Position numbers and translations under genes: made by a program
Origin: Lactobacillus gallinarum DSM 10532 = JCM 2011
GTDB lineage: Bacteria; Bacillota; Bacilli; Lactobacillales; Lactobacillaceae
Direction: 5' to 3'
Length of the DNA stretch: 38,542 nucleotides
NCBI RefSeq assembly: GCF_001434975.1
Contig: NZ_AZEL01000020.1
Span: 1-38,542, forward strand
The notes under the pieces: model-generated
What the model was told of the DNA's origin: nothing
The model's input: the letters and a program-made list of their open reading frames with translations, nothing else
The model's database searches: none
In this document: positions 16,135-24,471 of the stretch, one piece after another
How the letters are laid out: each line of letters opens with the position of its first letter
How positions within the stretch are numbered: the stretch's first letter is position 1

Positions 16135-17568
16135 CTACCTATTCGGCGTAACATCAACGCATGCTGTTTTAACCTCGGACCAGTCACTGATCAAATTACT
16201 GTGAAGTGCACGAACGCGAACTTCGTAAACTTGATCCTTCTTAAAGTCTTGTCCAAAATCATTCGTTGGATCATCTACTATATCGCCGCTTCTAGCTTTG
16301 CTAAAGAAGGTTGCCCACTTACTGCTACCTTTCAATCTATACTGAATCTCATAGCTATCAGCTTCTGGGTTAACGTCCCATTCAATGTTGATATATGGTT
16401 CATCTGAACCATGGTCATTATAATAGCTAACCTTAAGCGTTGGCGTCTTTGGTTTCTCATGACTGCCCTTTAAAGGAATATAGTAAGTAAACTTTTGATT
16501 TGCTGAAACTGGGCTAAAGCTTCTACCTTCTTCATCATTCACCGCACGAACAGCAATATCGTAAGTTTCACCGTTAATCAGTCTATTCTTTGAAATTGTC
16601 TGAGTTAAAACATCAGGATAATTGCCGTCAGGGGTGAAATTACTATGTCCAATCATTGATGCGGCATCAAGCAAAGGATCATTTGATCTATACCGTCTTA
16701 GAGAAGAACCATAAATTCCATAACCAGTCGCATTATCAGCTTTAGTATAATCAACCTTGATTCCATCTTCAGTTGAGTTAACCTTAGTCACCTTAGGCGT
16801 ACTTGGAAGAGCATTCGTATCTTCGCTAGTCAACTTAAAACTGAAACGACCACGAGCAGAACCTTTTTCTAGATAATAAGTCCCTTTCTCTAAATTCCAG
16901 GAATATTTTCCATTTTTTAAGGTTCCTTTGGTTTTCCATGGATTTAACGCATAACCATAGTCTGTGTCCTGCACTATTTGAATGTCATTATTGTTAAAAA
17001 TATTTGACCGACTATTCTCATACACCGGCTGAACAGACATATTCATCGTTACCTTTTGGTCTTTATCCAGCGTGAATTTATATCTATTCATCGTATTCAG
17101 CTTTTCAGTATGATACATATCAGTCATACCAGTAACCGTCTGTCCTATTTTTATTGGGATAGCTGAGGTAAAACGCGTTTCTAACGGATAAGTTTTATGA
17201 GAGAAAGTCTCCAGCTTATTTCTGATCTTGGTAATCCGTGTAGCGCTAGTCTCAATCTTTACATTTTTACCAGATTTAGTAGTCAAATTGTAATGACCAG
17301 AACGCAAATAGAAGACCTTGATATTCTTGTTTTTACCCTTATAAGGGATGCATTCCCAATTTGAAGTATTAAGGATCTTATATTTTGCCTTAGTGGCAAC
17401 AGTTAATCTGGTTGGTGCTTTGAAATAGAAACGGTATTGATTGCCTTTTCTCACATAGCTGGTTGCATTATCAGAAATTGGTACTGTTGCAGCTTGAACG
17501 TTAGTATTCAAACTAAATAGCAATGCACCAGCAGCTACTGCACCAATTAAATAGCCTCTCCTCTTCAT
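16135..17568 (-). CDS. Secreted protein with fibronectin type III-like domains
   Basis: Taken from ATG 17568 the protein is 477 residues and starts with a clear signal peptide, MKRRGYLIGAVAAGALLF, ending near NVQAA. AGAAGG lies just upstream; longer starts would add an unconvincing charged tail. The first half is a beta-rich domain. From about residue 260 on, two Fn3-like modules follow: the first around VTKVNSTEDGIKVDYTKADN, the second around YINIEWDVNPEADSYEIQYR and ending VYEVRVRALHSN. No sorting signal, SLAP domain or membrane anchor is visible, so it is probably released. It begins 19 bp after the DUF3841-like gene and is probably co-transcribed with it. The function is unknown; binding to host or cell-wall ligands is only a guess. 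Confidence 0.75.
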   Translation of the reverse strand: MKRRGYLIGAVAAGALLFSLNTNVQAATVPISDNATSYVRKGNQYRFYFKAPTRLTVATKAKYKILNTSNWECIPYKGKNKNIKVFYLRSGHYNLTTKSGKNVKIETSATRITKIRNKLETFSHKTYPLETRFTSAIPIKIGQTVTGMTDMYHTEKLNTMNRYKFTLDKDQKVTMNMSVQPVYENSRSNIFNNNDIQIVQDTDYGYALNPWKTKGTLKNGKYSWNLEKGTYYLEKGSARGRFSFKLTSEDTNALPSTPKVTKVNSTEDGIKVDYTKADNATGYGIYGSSLRRYRSNDPLLDAASMIGHSNFTPDGNYPDVLTQTISKNRLINGETYDIAVRAVNDEEGRSFSPVSANQKFTYYIPLKGSHEKPKTPTLKVSYYNDHGSDEPYINIEWDVNPEADSYEIQYRLKGSSKWATFFSKARSGDIVDDPTNDFGQDFKKDQVYEVRVRALHSNLISDWSEVKTACVDVTPNR

Positions 17569-17587
17569 AGTTTTAACCTTCTTCTGC

Positions 17588-18163
17588 TTAATAATCCTCA
17601 AGTTCTTCAAGTTGACCATCAGCCGACTGATAAGCCTTCTTGACTTGATCTAACTTGAGTTCAGGGATAAAGTTCATTGTCTTAGCTGGATTTAACACAT
17701 CAAGCAATTGAACTCGCATCATCTTATCAATCTTTAATTCCTTTTCAGGCAACTTCAAGATTGTATTCATATCTTTCATGCTATTGTACTTTTCAACTGT
17801 CTTGTTTACTTCGCTAGCTAAATAAAGCCAAGTACGATAATCAACTGATACAACCTCATTCTCTGGAACTTCAAGTTCCAACAAGATTTCACCGGCATCC
17901 GGCATTTCGGTTACATGTTCTGGAAATGGTGTACAAGAGATTGGTATTTTTTTAGCCAAAATAGGCTTCTTTGCTTCTGGTAACGTATCCTTAATAATCT
18001 TTTGCAACAGATATTGTTCAAGATAGATATTCTTGAAATATTGATCTTGTGTACGAATCGCATTAAGTAAATATGATTGCTCATCAATGCTGATCTTGCC
18101 GTTCTGTCTTAAATCCGTCCAACCTTTTTGACTAATTGTATACTGTAAAGTTAATGTTTTCAT
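17588..18163 (-). CDS. DUF3841-like cytoplasmic protein
   Basis: A 191-residue soluble protein starting MKTLTLQYTISQKGWTDLRQ. The segment EILLELEVPENEVVSVDYRTWLYLAS resembles the core of DUF3841, a family of unknown function in Firmicutes. ATG 18163 was chosen because AAGGAAG lies directly upstream and the extended -10 promoter at 18197-18205 lies about 35 bp upstream; a start further out at 18232 would lie beyond the promoter. It is the first gene of a two-gene unit with the Fn3 protein. Confidence 0.6.
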   Translation of the reverse strand: MKTLTLQYTISQKGWTDLRQNGKISIDEQSYLLNAIRTQDQYFKNIYLEQYLLQKIIKDTLPEAKKPILAKKIPISCTPFPEHVTEMPDAGEILLELEVPENEVVSVDYRTWLYLASEVNKTVEKYNSMKDMNTILKLPEKELKIDKMMRVQLLDVLNPAKTMNFIPELKLDQVKKAYQSADGQLEELEDY

Positions 18164-18196
18164 TTTATCTTCCTTGTTAACGTATTTCTTATATTT

Positions 18197-18205
18197 ATTA
18201 TAACA
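18197..18205 (-). promoter_or_regulatory. Extended -10 promoter of the DUF3841/Fn3 unit
   Basis: On the minus strand TGTTATAAT gives a perfect TATAAT with a TGN extension. No good -35 box is visible, as is common with extended -10 promoters; its upstream part overlaps the preceding terminator. Confidence 0.55.
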
Positions 18206-18245
18206 AAAAGCCAGCACACTATAGCATTCCATAGTATGCTGACTC
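18205..18245 (-). terminator. Terminator of the lipoprotein/P-loop kinase unit
   Basis: On the minus strand GTCAGCATACTAT pairs with ATAGTGTGCTGGC (two G-U pairs), followed by CTTTTTG. The T run merges into the next promoter. Confidence 0.75.
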
Positions 18246-18265
18246 TTTAATTTAGGTTAGATTTT

Positions 18266-18853
18266 TTACCTATTAAAATTTAGAATTATATCAATCAAAT
18301 CCTGTACTTTCTGCAGATCAGCAGAGCTAATCACTTTTACCTTATTTGGTATTTCGAAGTGAGCATAATAATCAACAAAACGTTGAATAATATCCATATT
18401 CACTGAATATTCTCGATCACGATTGCGTTGGTCAAGAATTTTTAACGCATGGGCTAATGATTCCTCACTTAGTGGATCATTGGCATCCAGTAGTGGTTTA
18501 AAACAATCGATCACATACACTTGATAATTATTCGGTACTCTTTTCAAGATATCATTAATTGGATTAAATCCATGCCCGCCTAAATTTGTATTATCGACAA
18601 TAGTTGGTAGGCCATTTTGTAACCGTGTTTGCAGTATTTGATTAAAAATTTGCCACACGATTTTTTCAGTTTGACCCACAAAGTTGATTTGGGGATGCCC
18701 ATTATTTGAATTAATTCCATTTAAACGAATTCTAATCTCATCAGCTGAGATAGTATAGTTTTGCAAATCGTTCATCTTAATGAAACTAGATTTACCTGAA
18801 GCTTGTGGCCCCAACATTAAGATTAACGGTATCCTTTTCATATTATTGGTCAT
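18266..18853 (-). CDS. P-loop kinase of the polynucleotide-kinase/zeta-toxin type
   Basis: A 195-residue AAA-type P-loop NTPase with Walker A GPQASGKSS (residues 15-23), a DNTN segment after the second strand, and the ILDQRNRDREY stretch of small P-loop kinases that phosphorylate nucleic acids or metabolites. There is no obvious antitoxin gene, so a zeta-type toxin role is unlikely. The start ATG 18853 overlaps the stop of the upstream lipoprotein gene, and a second in-frame ATG lies at 18841. AAGGAT is about 14 bases upstream. Translational coupling to the lipoprotein is suggested by the overlap. The substrate is unknown. Confidence 0.65.
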   Translation of the reverse strand: MTNNMKRIPLILMLGPQASGKSSFIKMNDLQNYTISADEIRIRLNGINSNNGHPQINFVGQTEKIVWQIFNQILQTRLQNGLPTIVDNTNLGGHGFNPINDILKRVPNNYQVYVIDCFKPLLDANDPLSEESLAHALKILDQRNRDREYSVNMDIIQRFVDYYAHFEIPNKVKVISSADLQKVQDLIDIILNFNR

Positions 18854-19865
18854 CTTGGTAATACAAATCCTTAAATTTCTTATGCTTATATTGTTGAGCA
18901 AGTTGTGGTGTCTTCCAGGCAACACCACTTACCCATGGACCGGCTCCTTGAGCAAGTACTAAAACAGATTGACCGTTCTCAGTATGTAGACCATAGAAGT
19001 CTCCATCCCCTGCTTCCTGCATCCAACCACGGACATTCATATAATTTATTCCATGAACACGTCGACTTCCCATACCAGCCATTCCCCAATTTTTGGTTGC
19101 TTTATGATATGATGCAGACATATCACCATAAGTATATTTATCAAGAAAACCAGCTTTTACTTTATGCAATTCTTGTACGTAATTATCAACGTTGATTTTG
19201 TTTTGACTTATTTTAATAATAGACATTTTATCATCATTATAAGTATACCAAGTACCTTGAAATTCAGTTGGCACATTAAACAATCCGTCGTCTCCTGGTA
19301 AGTTTGATTTTTTACCAGCAGAATCTGAAAAATCATCGCCTGAATCCGAACGCTCATCGTTCACCTTGGCATTTTGAGCTAAACTATTTACCAAACTATC
19401 TGAGTCACGTTTATTCAAATAATCAACCATTTGCTTCATGGTCATAGATCCTAATTTTTTACCATTTGAAAAGAGATAATAAATATTTTCTCCATTCACT
19501 TGCTTAAGAGTATATCCAGCATCTGCCGATACCATATAAGCTACGCCGCTACCCTCATTCATATATGAATAATTTGACTGATTCTTTAAATCAACTTCAA
19601 TACCGTTTTGCTTACCATCAAGCAAAGCCTTGTTCCAACTACCAGAATAACGATCACCAGCATATGCCACTATAACCGCCACTGTTTTTTGTGGACTTAG
19701 ATCTTGATCAGACAAATGTCCCATCTTTGTAGGTTGTTTCTTGTTCTTAGTTACTTTGATAGTTGCACTACCTTTAGATGAAGTCTTTTGCTTAGGCTTT
19801 TGACTGCAGCCAGCTAAAGCTAGACCAGCTAGTAAAATTACTGATATTTTCCCAATCTTTTTCAT
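18843..19865 (-). CDS. Lipoprotein with a GTWY domain
   Basis: From ATG 19865 the protein is 340 residues, beginning MKKIGKISVILLAGLALAGC with lipobox LAGC, so it is anchored in the outer leaflet. After a lysine- and serine-rich linker, an N-terminal domain (PQKTVAVIVAYAGDRYSGSW to MKQMVDYLNKRD) resembles the Lreu_0056-type lipoproteins of lactobacilli. The C-terminal part begins NVPTEFQGTWYTYNDDKMS and continues with YKHKKF near the end, matching the GTWY family at 3883, 19972 and 28466. GAGG lies ahead of the start. It is the first gene of a unit with the P-loop kinase. Function unknown. Confidence 0.75.
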   Translation of the reverse strand: MKKIGKISVILLAGLALAGCSQKPKQKTSSKGSATIKVTKNKKQPTKMGHLSDQDLSPQKTVAVIVAYAGDRYSGSWNKALLDGKQNGIEVDLKNQSNYSYMNEGSGVAYMVSADAGYTLKQVNGENIYYLFSNGKKLGSMTMKQMVDYLNKRDSDSLVNSLAQNAKVNDERSDSGDDFSDSAGKKSNLPGDDGLFNVPTEFQGTWYTYNDDKMSIIKISQNKINVDNYVQELHKVKAGFLDKYTYGDMSASYHKATKNWGMAGMGSRRVHGINYMNVRGWMQEAGDGDFYGLHTENGQSVLVLAQGAGPWVSGVAWKTPQLAQQYKHKKFKDLYYQDDQ

Positions 19866-19916
19866 TTCATCCTCAACTTTCCAATTCAACGACATTTTAC
19901 CACTTATCAGGCATTT

Positions 19917-19956
19917 AAAAAGACATAGTCAGATTTAATCTGACTATGTCTTTTTT
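19917..19956. terminator. Terminator between the two GTWY genes
   Basis: AAAAAGACATAGTCAGA pairs with TCTGACTATGTCTTTTT across a 5-nt loop: a 17-bp perfect stem with A and T flanks. It ends the minus-strand gene at 19972. Confidence 0.85.
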
Positions 19957-19971
19957 AAAATAAGATTTCTA

Positions 19972-20502
19972 TTACTTAGCAGCCTTAGCTAAAGCCTTGG
20001 TCTTGAATGCATAAGCGCTGGCATGTTGATCAGCACCAGTAGCAATCTTCAAAGCCTTCACCTTTTTACCTTTAACAGTTCTGGTTACAGGGATGTAGTA
20101 AACACCATCACCAGCCAAGTTAACCCAATTGTTAACGTTAAAGCCCTTCTTAAAGTTATAAGCTGCATAAATATTCTTCTTCATAACCTTCTTGATAAAA
20201 GCATTACGCTTCTTTGAAGAAACATTATATACATTCTTCTTAAAGAATTTTTGTGAAGGTACATACAACTTATCTTTGTTAGCAGTGTGAGCAGTAATTT
20301 TCAAAGTATGAATGGTCTTTTTATCACTGCTGAACTTGTCAGTTTCACGATAGTACCAAGTTCCCCGAGTTGCCTTAGGTGTTGTATATTTACGAGCAAT
20401 GCCATATTGACTAGCTGCACAAACATTTTGACTTTGCATCCCTACAAAGAAAATGCTAAAAAATGCAACTAATGACATCAAAAACAAATATCTCTTCCTC
20501 AT
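19972..20502 (-). CDS. Small secreted protein of the GTWY paralogue family
   Basis: A 176-residue protein with signal peptide MRKRYLFLMSLVAFFSIFFV, ending near NVCAAS, and no lipobox. The mature part starts YTTPKATRGTWYYRETDK, then LKITAHTANKDKLYV, and NVNNWVNLAGDGVYYIPVTR near the C terminus. The protein at 3883-4413 has the same length and the same motif order, so the two are clear paralogues. The mature protein is rich in lysine (basic). A good terminator follows. Function unknown. Confidence 0.8.
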   Translation of the reverse strand: MRKRYLFLMSLVAFFSIFFVGMQSQNVCAASQYGIARKYTTPKATRGTWYYRETDKFSSDKKTIHTLKITAHTANKDKLYVPSQKFFKKNVYNVSSKKRNAFIKKVMKKNIYAAYNFKKGFNVNNWVNLAGDGVYYIPVTRTVKGKKVKALKIATGADQHASAYAFKTKALAKAAK

Positions 20503-20558
20503 AATAGATCCCTCCTACTATTAGTCTTTTCATCATAAAAAAGTTTCTTTATAAGCAA

Positions 20559-21203
20559 TTAATCAAAATCAACTAAATCTGAAATTTGATATCTAGTCGT
20601 AGCAATCTCAGGCTCAGCCTTTGGATCATGCTTACCAACCGCAATTGCCATCACCGGAACATACTGCTTAGGGTCAAGTCCCATTGTGGCTGCAGCTTTA
20701 GTTGAATCATAACCGGCCATTGCATTAGTATCATAGCCATGCTCACGAGCTATCAACATAAACTGCATTGCAGCAAGTGAAGTATCAACCATTGAATCAG
20801 CAACTAACATTTCCTTTGGTGCTTTTTCATATAAAGGCATAAAAGTATTTAAAGCCGCATCCATAGCTTCCTTAGTTACCTTTTTGGCTTCATACATACT
20901 ATGCCATAATTTACTATACTTTTTAAAAGCCAAAGTATTGCCAAAGAATAGAACAATTGCCGAACTTTTATCGATCTGTGGGAAGTTAAACTTCATAAAA
21001 TATTTATGCAGTTTTTCTCTTCCTTTATCTGTATCAACAACCACAAATCTCCAAGCCTGTAAGTTGCATGCAGATGGTGCCGTGGTGGTTTCTTTAAGCA
21101 TTTCGGTCATTTCTTCACGACTAATTTTTACTGAAGGATCAAATCTACGTACAGAATGTCTTCCAGTTAAAACATCATGAAAATCATTATTAATAATAGC
21201 CAT
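20559..21203 (-). CDS. Nitroreductase family flavoprotein
   Basis: A 214-residue FMN-dependent NAD(P)H oxidoreductase. It opens with DVLTGRHSVRRFDP, the FMN-contacting arginine stretch, followed by TAPSACNLQAWRFVVV and, later, AAMQFMLIAREHGYDTNAMAGYD and the QYVPVMAIAVGKHD strand. Members reduce quinones, flavins or nitro compounds; the substrate is not predictable. It starts at ATG 21203 with a CTCC/GGAG site upstream. It is divergent from the panE-like gene, with a cre-like site over its probable -10 box. Confidence 0.88.
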   Translation of the reverse strand: MAIINNDFHDVLTGRHSVRRFDPSVKISREEMTEMLKETTTAPSACNLQAWRFVVVDTDKGREKLHKYFMKFNFPQIDKSSAIVLFFGNTLAFKKYSKLWHSMYEAKKVTKEAMDAALNTFMPLYEKAPKEMLVADSMVDTSLAAMQFMLIAREHGYDTNAMAGYDSTKAAATMGLDPKQYVPVMAIAVGKHDPKAEPEIATTRYQISDLVDFD

Positions 21204-21221
21204 AATAAGCCTCCAAAAATA

Positions 21222-21235
21222 TGATACCGTTTACA
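21222..21235 (-). promoter_or_regulatory. cre-like site overlapping the nitroreductase promoter
   Basis: TGATACCGTTTACA matches 13 of 14 positions of TGWAANCGNTNWCA. On the minus strand TATCAT (21221-21226), a possible -10 box, overlaps it. This would allow repression by CcpA. Confidence 0.5.
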
Positions 21236-21287
21236 TACTTTAATAATAACTTATTTATAGCATTCTTTTCAATTGCTAATTTATCTA

Positions 21288-21305
21288 TTTCAGCTTATGC
21301 TGAAA
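21288..21305. promoter_or_regulatory. 18-bp dyad upstream of the panE-like gene
   Basis: TTTCAGC, TTAT and GCTGAAA form a 7-bp perfect dyad about 30 bp before ATG 21337. It could be an operator or a leader hairpin. Confidence 0.35.
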
Positions 21306-21336
21306 GCGATTACTAATTATTTAGGAGGCTAAATTT

Positions 21337-22269
21337 ATGAAAATTGCAATTGCTGGAGCTGGAGCTATGGGTTCAAAATTCGGCTGGCATTTAAAGAAGG
21401 CTGGAAATGACGTTACTTTAATCGATACTTGGGACAGAAACATTGCCGCTATCCGTGAAAATGGCGTGGTCGCTAGAGTTAAGGACGAAGAAATTGCGGA
21501 AAAGATGCCAATTTACCGTCCTGAAGAAATCGATGAGCAACATGAAAGCGTTGATCTGTTAATCGTCTTTACCAAGTCAATGCAGCTAGAAAATATGTTA
21601 AACAGTCTGAAGCCAATCATTAGCAAAGATACTTATGTGCTCTGCTTGCTTAATGGCTTAGGTCACGAAGATGTGCTAGAGAGATTTGTCACTCGCGATC
21701 ACATCATTATGGGGGTCACGATGTGGGCATCAATGATGACGGCTCCTGGCCACATTACTTTCGCCAATGACAATGGTAACGTCGAAATCCAATGCCTTGA
21801 TCCAAAAGGCAAAGACGAGACGCAAAAGATCGTTAAGATTTTGACTGATGCTGGTTTGAATGCTAGTTACAGTGAAAACGTCATGTATTCTATCTGGCGT
21901 AAAGCTTGTGTTAACGGCGTGGTTAATGCTCTTTGTGCTTTGCTTGATGCTGATTGCAAGCAATTTGGTCACACTAAGGAAGCTGACGAGTTGACTAGAA
22001 ATATCGTACAAGAATTTGCGGATGTTGCTCAATACGAGGGCGTCAACTTAGATCGCAAAGAAGTTATTGAACACGTTGAAAGTTTGTTTGATACGCCACA
22101 CTACCCTTCAATGCATCAGGATTTGGTTCAAAACAAGCGTCCAACTGAGATCGACTATATTGACGGTGCCGTTTGGCGCAAGGGCTTGAAGCATAGTGTT
22201 GCCACTCCATACTGTGCTTTCATCACGCGTTTGATTCATGCTAAGGAAGATATTTTGAACGTTAAGTAA
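21337..22269 (+). CDS. panE: 2-dehydropantoate 2-reductase family (ketopantoate reductase-like)
   Basis: A 310-residue NADPH-dependent reductase. The N-terminal Rossmann motif is GAGAMG (7-12). The catalytic helix has W187-R-K189 and N193, N197 in IWRKACVNGVVNALCAL. The C-terminal domain has TEIDYIDGAV, the PanE substrate-loop motif. In the pathway the enzyme reduces 2-dehydropantoate to pantoate for CoA. In lactic acid bacteria paralogues also reduce branched 2-keto acids, so the symbol is tentative. GGAGG lies before ATG. It ends at a terminator facing the LPxTG pseudogene. Confidence 0.85.
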   Translation: MKIAIAGAGAMGSKFGWHLKKAGNDVTLIDTWDRNIAAIRENGVVARVKDEEIAEKMPIYRPEEIDEQHESVDLLIVFTKSMQLENMLNSLKPIISKDTYVLCLLNGLGHEDVLERFVTRDHIIMGVTMWASMMTAPGHITFANDNGNVEIQCLDPKGKDETQKIVKILTDAGLNASYSENVMYSIWRKACVNGVVNALCALLDADCKQFGHTKEADELTRNIVQEFADVAQYEGVNLDRKEVIEHVESLFDTPHYPSMHQDLVQNKRPTEIDYIDGAVWRKGLKHSVATPYCAFITRLIHAKEDILNVK

Positions 22270-22288
22270 TAAAAATTTTAAGAGCATC

Positions 22289-22328
22289 AAAAAAGACGAG
22301 ATTTCTTTTTAGTATTTCTCGTCTTTTT
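22289..22328. terminator. Bidirectional terminator between panE and the LPxTG pseudogene
   Basis: AAAAAGACGAGA (22290-22301) pairs with TCTCGTCTTTTT (22317-22328): a 12-bp perfect stem with a 15-nt loop, serving two convergent genes. Confidence 0.85.
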
Positions 22329-22333
22329 GTTTA

Positions 22334-23419
22334 TTAAGCTTTCTTATTCTTTCTGTCCTTATCAAGATAAAGCAAACCAGTTAATGCAACTAATCTGCCG
22401 AGCACGCTCAACAAAATTGAGCTACGTTCACCTGTTTGAGGCAAAGTTGCTTTTAGATTGTTTAGGGAAACTTTTTGAACGACTGGCTGCTTAGGCTGCT
22501 TTATGTCTTGAGCCATTGGTTTGACTGGATTATTCTGCTTAGTCTTGATTACATCTTGGCCTTTTACACCAGTGGTTAAAGTTTCATCTACATTTTCGCC
22601 CTTTGGTTCTTTAGGCTCATCTGTAGTTACAACAGCCGGATTTGGTTCAGGAACGTCAGGGATATCAGGAACAGTTATCTTATCTGGTACCTTTGACCTG
22701 TCTGGTGTCTTTGGTTTGTCGTCAGGCTTCTTTTCTGGTTTTGATATCTCAAACGTTGGCTTGTCGTTAATTAAAGGATCACCCTTTTTATGTTCGTACG
22801 GGTCAACTAAGATGATTACCGGCTTTTGACTACCACCTTTGAAGATGTAATCGGTGATTCACTTGTAACCATCATGCAAGATGTATTTTTCAGGGAAAGT
22901 AGGATCCTTCACCCTCCTAGGGGCACGAGCTAATCTAGCCATGATTTTACTATCCGCTAGTTTATCTCCGGAGTCTCCCTTATCTGATGACTCATGTTCT
23001 TCCTTCTTGTCTTCGTTAGCTTCATCATCATTTTCTTTGGCCTTATTGCCATCAGTAATTAGATGTTTGTCATCGGATGATGCAGTATTCTCATCTTTCT
23101 TTGCATCCCCAAAATGATCCGAACCTTTTCCTTTAGATGCACCATCTTCGGCATCACCTGAATTATCAGACTCAACTACTGCACCTACATCCCTATCAGA
23201 ACCAGCCTCAGTTCCTCCATCAGTCCCTGCCTCTACTACAGGCTTTGTTTGTTTCTCTGTTTTAACCGACTGCTCCGTCTGCGCATCCCCACCAATCGGA
23301 TCAGCGCTAACAACATTCACATTACCTCTAAAAAAACATACATCGATTAAAACACTAGCTACACAAACGGTTAATTTACGAATCGCGAAGCGATCCACTC
23401 TGTTATTGTTTTCAAACAT
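22334..23419 (-). pseudogene. YSIRK/LPxTG surface protein broken by one TGA codon
   Basis: One frame runs 362 codons from ATG 23419 (AGAAGG upstream) to the stop at 22334, interrupted only by TGA at 22859-22861. The N terminus has a YSIRK-type signal, RFAIRKLTVCVASVL, with drifted residues. The middle is acidic, Asp/Ser/Glu-rich and repetitive. After the TGA come a proline-rich stretch (KPEKKPDDKPKTPD) and the sorting signal LPQTGERSS with a hydrophobic span and KDRKNKKA tail. The intact protein would have been linked to peptidoglycan by sortase. The TGA follows DGYK and precedes ITDYIFKGG; a single change from TGG (Trp) explains it. The signal and anchor also show glycine losses, so decay is probably not recent. 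Confidence 0.8.
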
Positions 23420-23505
23420 GATGTTGCCTTCTTATCTATTCATATATACGCTTTCACCGACAACTATATTACGCTCTGATTGCTGTTATTTTATTCAAAA
23501 TTTAC

Positions 23506-23541
23506 TAAAAAATACGCTAGGATCAAAATATCCTAACGTAT
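23506..23541 (-). terminator. Terminator of the acyltransferase gene
   Basis: ATACGCTAGGAT (23512-23523) pairs with ATCCTAACGTAT (23530-23541), one mismatch, with a TTTTTT run on the minus strand. Confidence 0.75.
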
Positions 23542-23543
23542 CA

Positions 23544-24404
23544 TTACTTCTTCGGTGCATACCCAGCAATATCATCATAGCTAAATTCATCAGTCAACTT
23601 TTTACCATAGCACTTCTCATAAGCTGCCTTCTTTTGCTCATAATCCTTACGCCACATCCGATTCACATTTTCTGACAACTTCAAATCAGAATTAGGGTAG
23701 ATTGTCGGCAACACATGCAAGATCTTTCTCGTCTTATAAAAATCACGATGAAACACTTCACGTCTCGAAGTCGCTCTAATTTCTGTAAAAGTCGAAATAA
23801 TTGGTTGATTCAACTTTGCCGCATAGTAATATGCACCCTTTTTTAATGGACGCGGCTTACGATAATTAAACCACAACTCCTCTTCAGGATAGATCAACAC
23901 CCAACATGGTTTCTTAAGTGTCTCTTTCAACTTTTTCGGAAAAACGCGACTCAAATAATGCATATCTTTATCAATTGGCAAAGAATCAAAATTTCGCACC
24001 GCCCAGCCAATCAGATGCGGCATCGCTAGATTACTCGCCTCCACCACGATAAACATTCTCTTGTTTTTCTTCATCGCCAACTTTTTCATCAGCAAGACAT
24101 CAAACTGGTTGTAGTGATTACCCGTAACAAAAGCCATCGGTGTATCAGGCAAATTCTCTAACCCTTCAATCTGGCAACGTCCAGTCAGAATCTGCGACGC
24201 CGCAGCAAAAATACCTCGAATAACCGGATTGATCATGCGATAGCCGATTGATGAAGTATACTTCCAATATTTATTTACAATATTATTCGTCTGCTCTTGA
24301 TCAAGCACCGGATCGTGCAGCTCAGCCTTGCTATTAAATTGCTTTTTAGCTACATTTCTTTTAATATTAGCAATAACTTGTCGCCTATGAAAACCCAAGA
24401 TCAT
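23544..24404 (-). CDS. plsC: 1-acyl-sn-glycerol-3-phosphate acyltransferase family protein
   Basis: A 286-residue PlsC-type acyltransferase with the catalytic NHxxxxD motif (N96, H97, D102) in GNHYNQFDV. The substrate-binding block is YPEEELWFN (172-180) followed by KPRPLKKGAYYYA. A moderately hydrophobic segment near residues 55-75 may hold it at the membrane. The family transfers fatty acyl groups to lysophosphatidic acid or related lipids. It diverges from a glycosyltransferase gene 67 bp away, and the pair may belong to glycolipid or phospholipid head-group synthesis. Whether it is the main PlsC of the cell cannot be told. Confidence 0.82.
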   Translation of the reverse strand: MILGFHRRQVIANIKRNVAKKQFNSKAELHDPVLDQEQTNNIVNKYWKYTSSIGYRMINPVIRGIFAAASQILTGRCQIEGLENLPDTPMAFVTGNHYNQFDVLLMKKLAMKKNKRMFIVVEASNLAMPHLIGWAVRNFDSLPIDKDMHYLSRVFPKKLKETLKKPCWVLIYPEEELWFNYRKPRPLKKGAYYYAAKLNQPIISTFTEIRATSRREVFHRDFYKTRKILHVLPTIYPNSDLKLSENVNRMWRKDYEQKKAAYEKCYGKKLTDEFSYDDIAGYAPKK

Positions 24405-24471
24405 TTTTTATCTCCATATCTATTGGTTATATTATAGCGAAATTCTTCTATTAACACACTTAGGGAAAATC

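Noticed and set aside
17569-17619. N-terminal extension of the Fn3 protein
   Set aside because: It would put 17 charged residues before a perfect signal peptide and overlap the upstream gene; ATG 17568 has a good ribosome binding site.
18164-18232. N-terminal extension of the DUF3841-like protein
   Set aside because: The extension covers the promoter and the preceding terminator.
18266-18853. Zeta toxin of a toxin-antitoxin system
   Set aside because: No epsilon-type antitoxin gene beside it; it is coupled to a lipoprotein gene instead.
18853-18928. N-terminal extension of the P-loop kinase
   Set aside because: It overlaps the end of the lipoprotein gene in another frame, begins with GTG without a ribosome binding site, and the fold starts just after ATG 18841/18853.
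22859-22861. Selenocysteine or programmed readthrough at the LPxTG TGA
   Set aside because: No hairpin of the needed type is evident, the position fits a lost Trp codon, and other parts of the gene have drifted as well.
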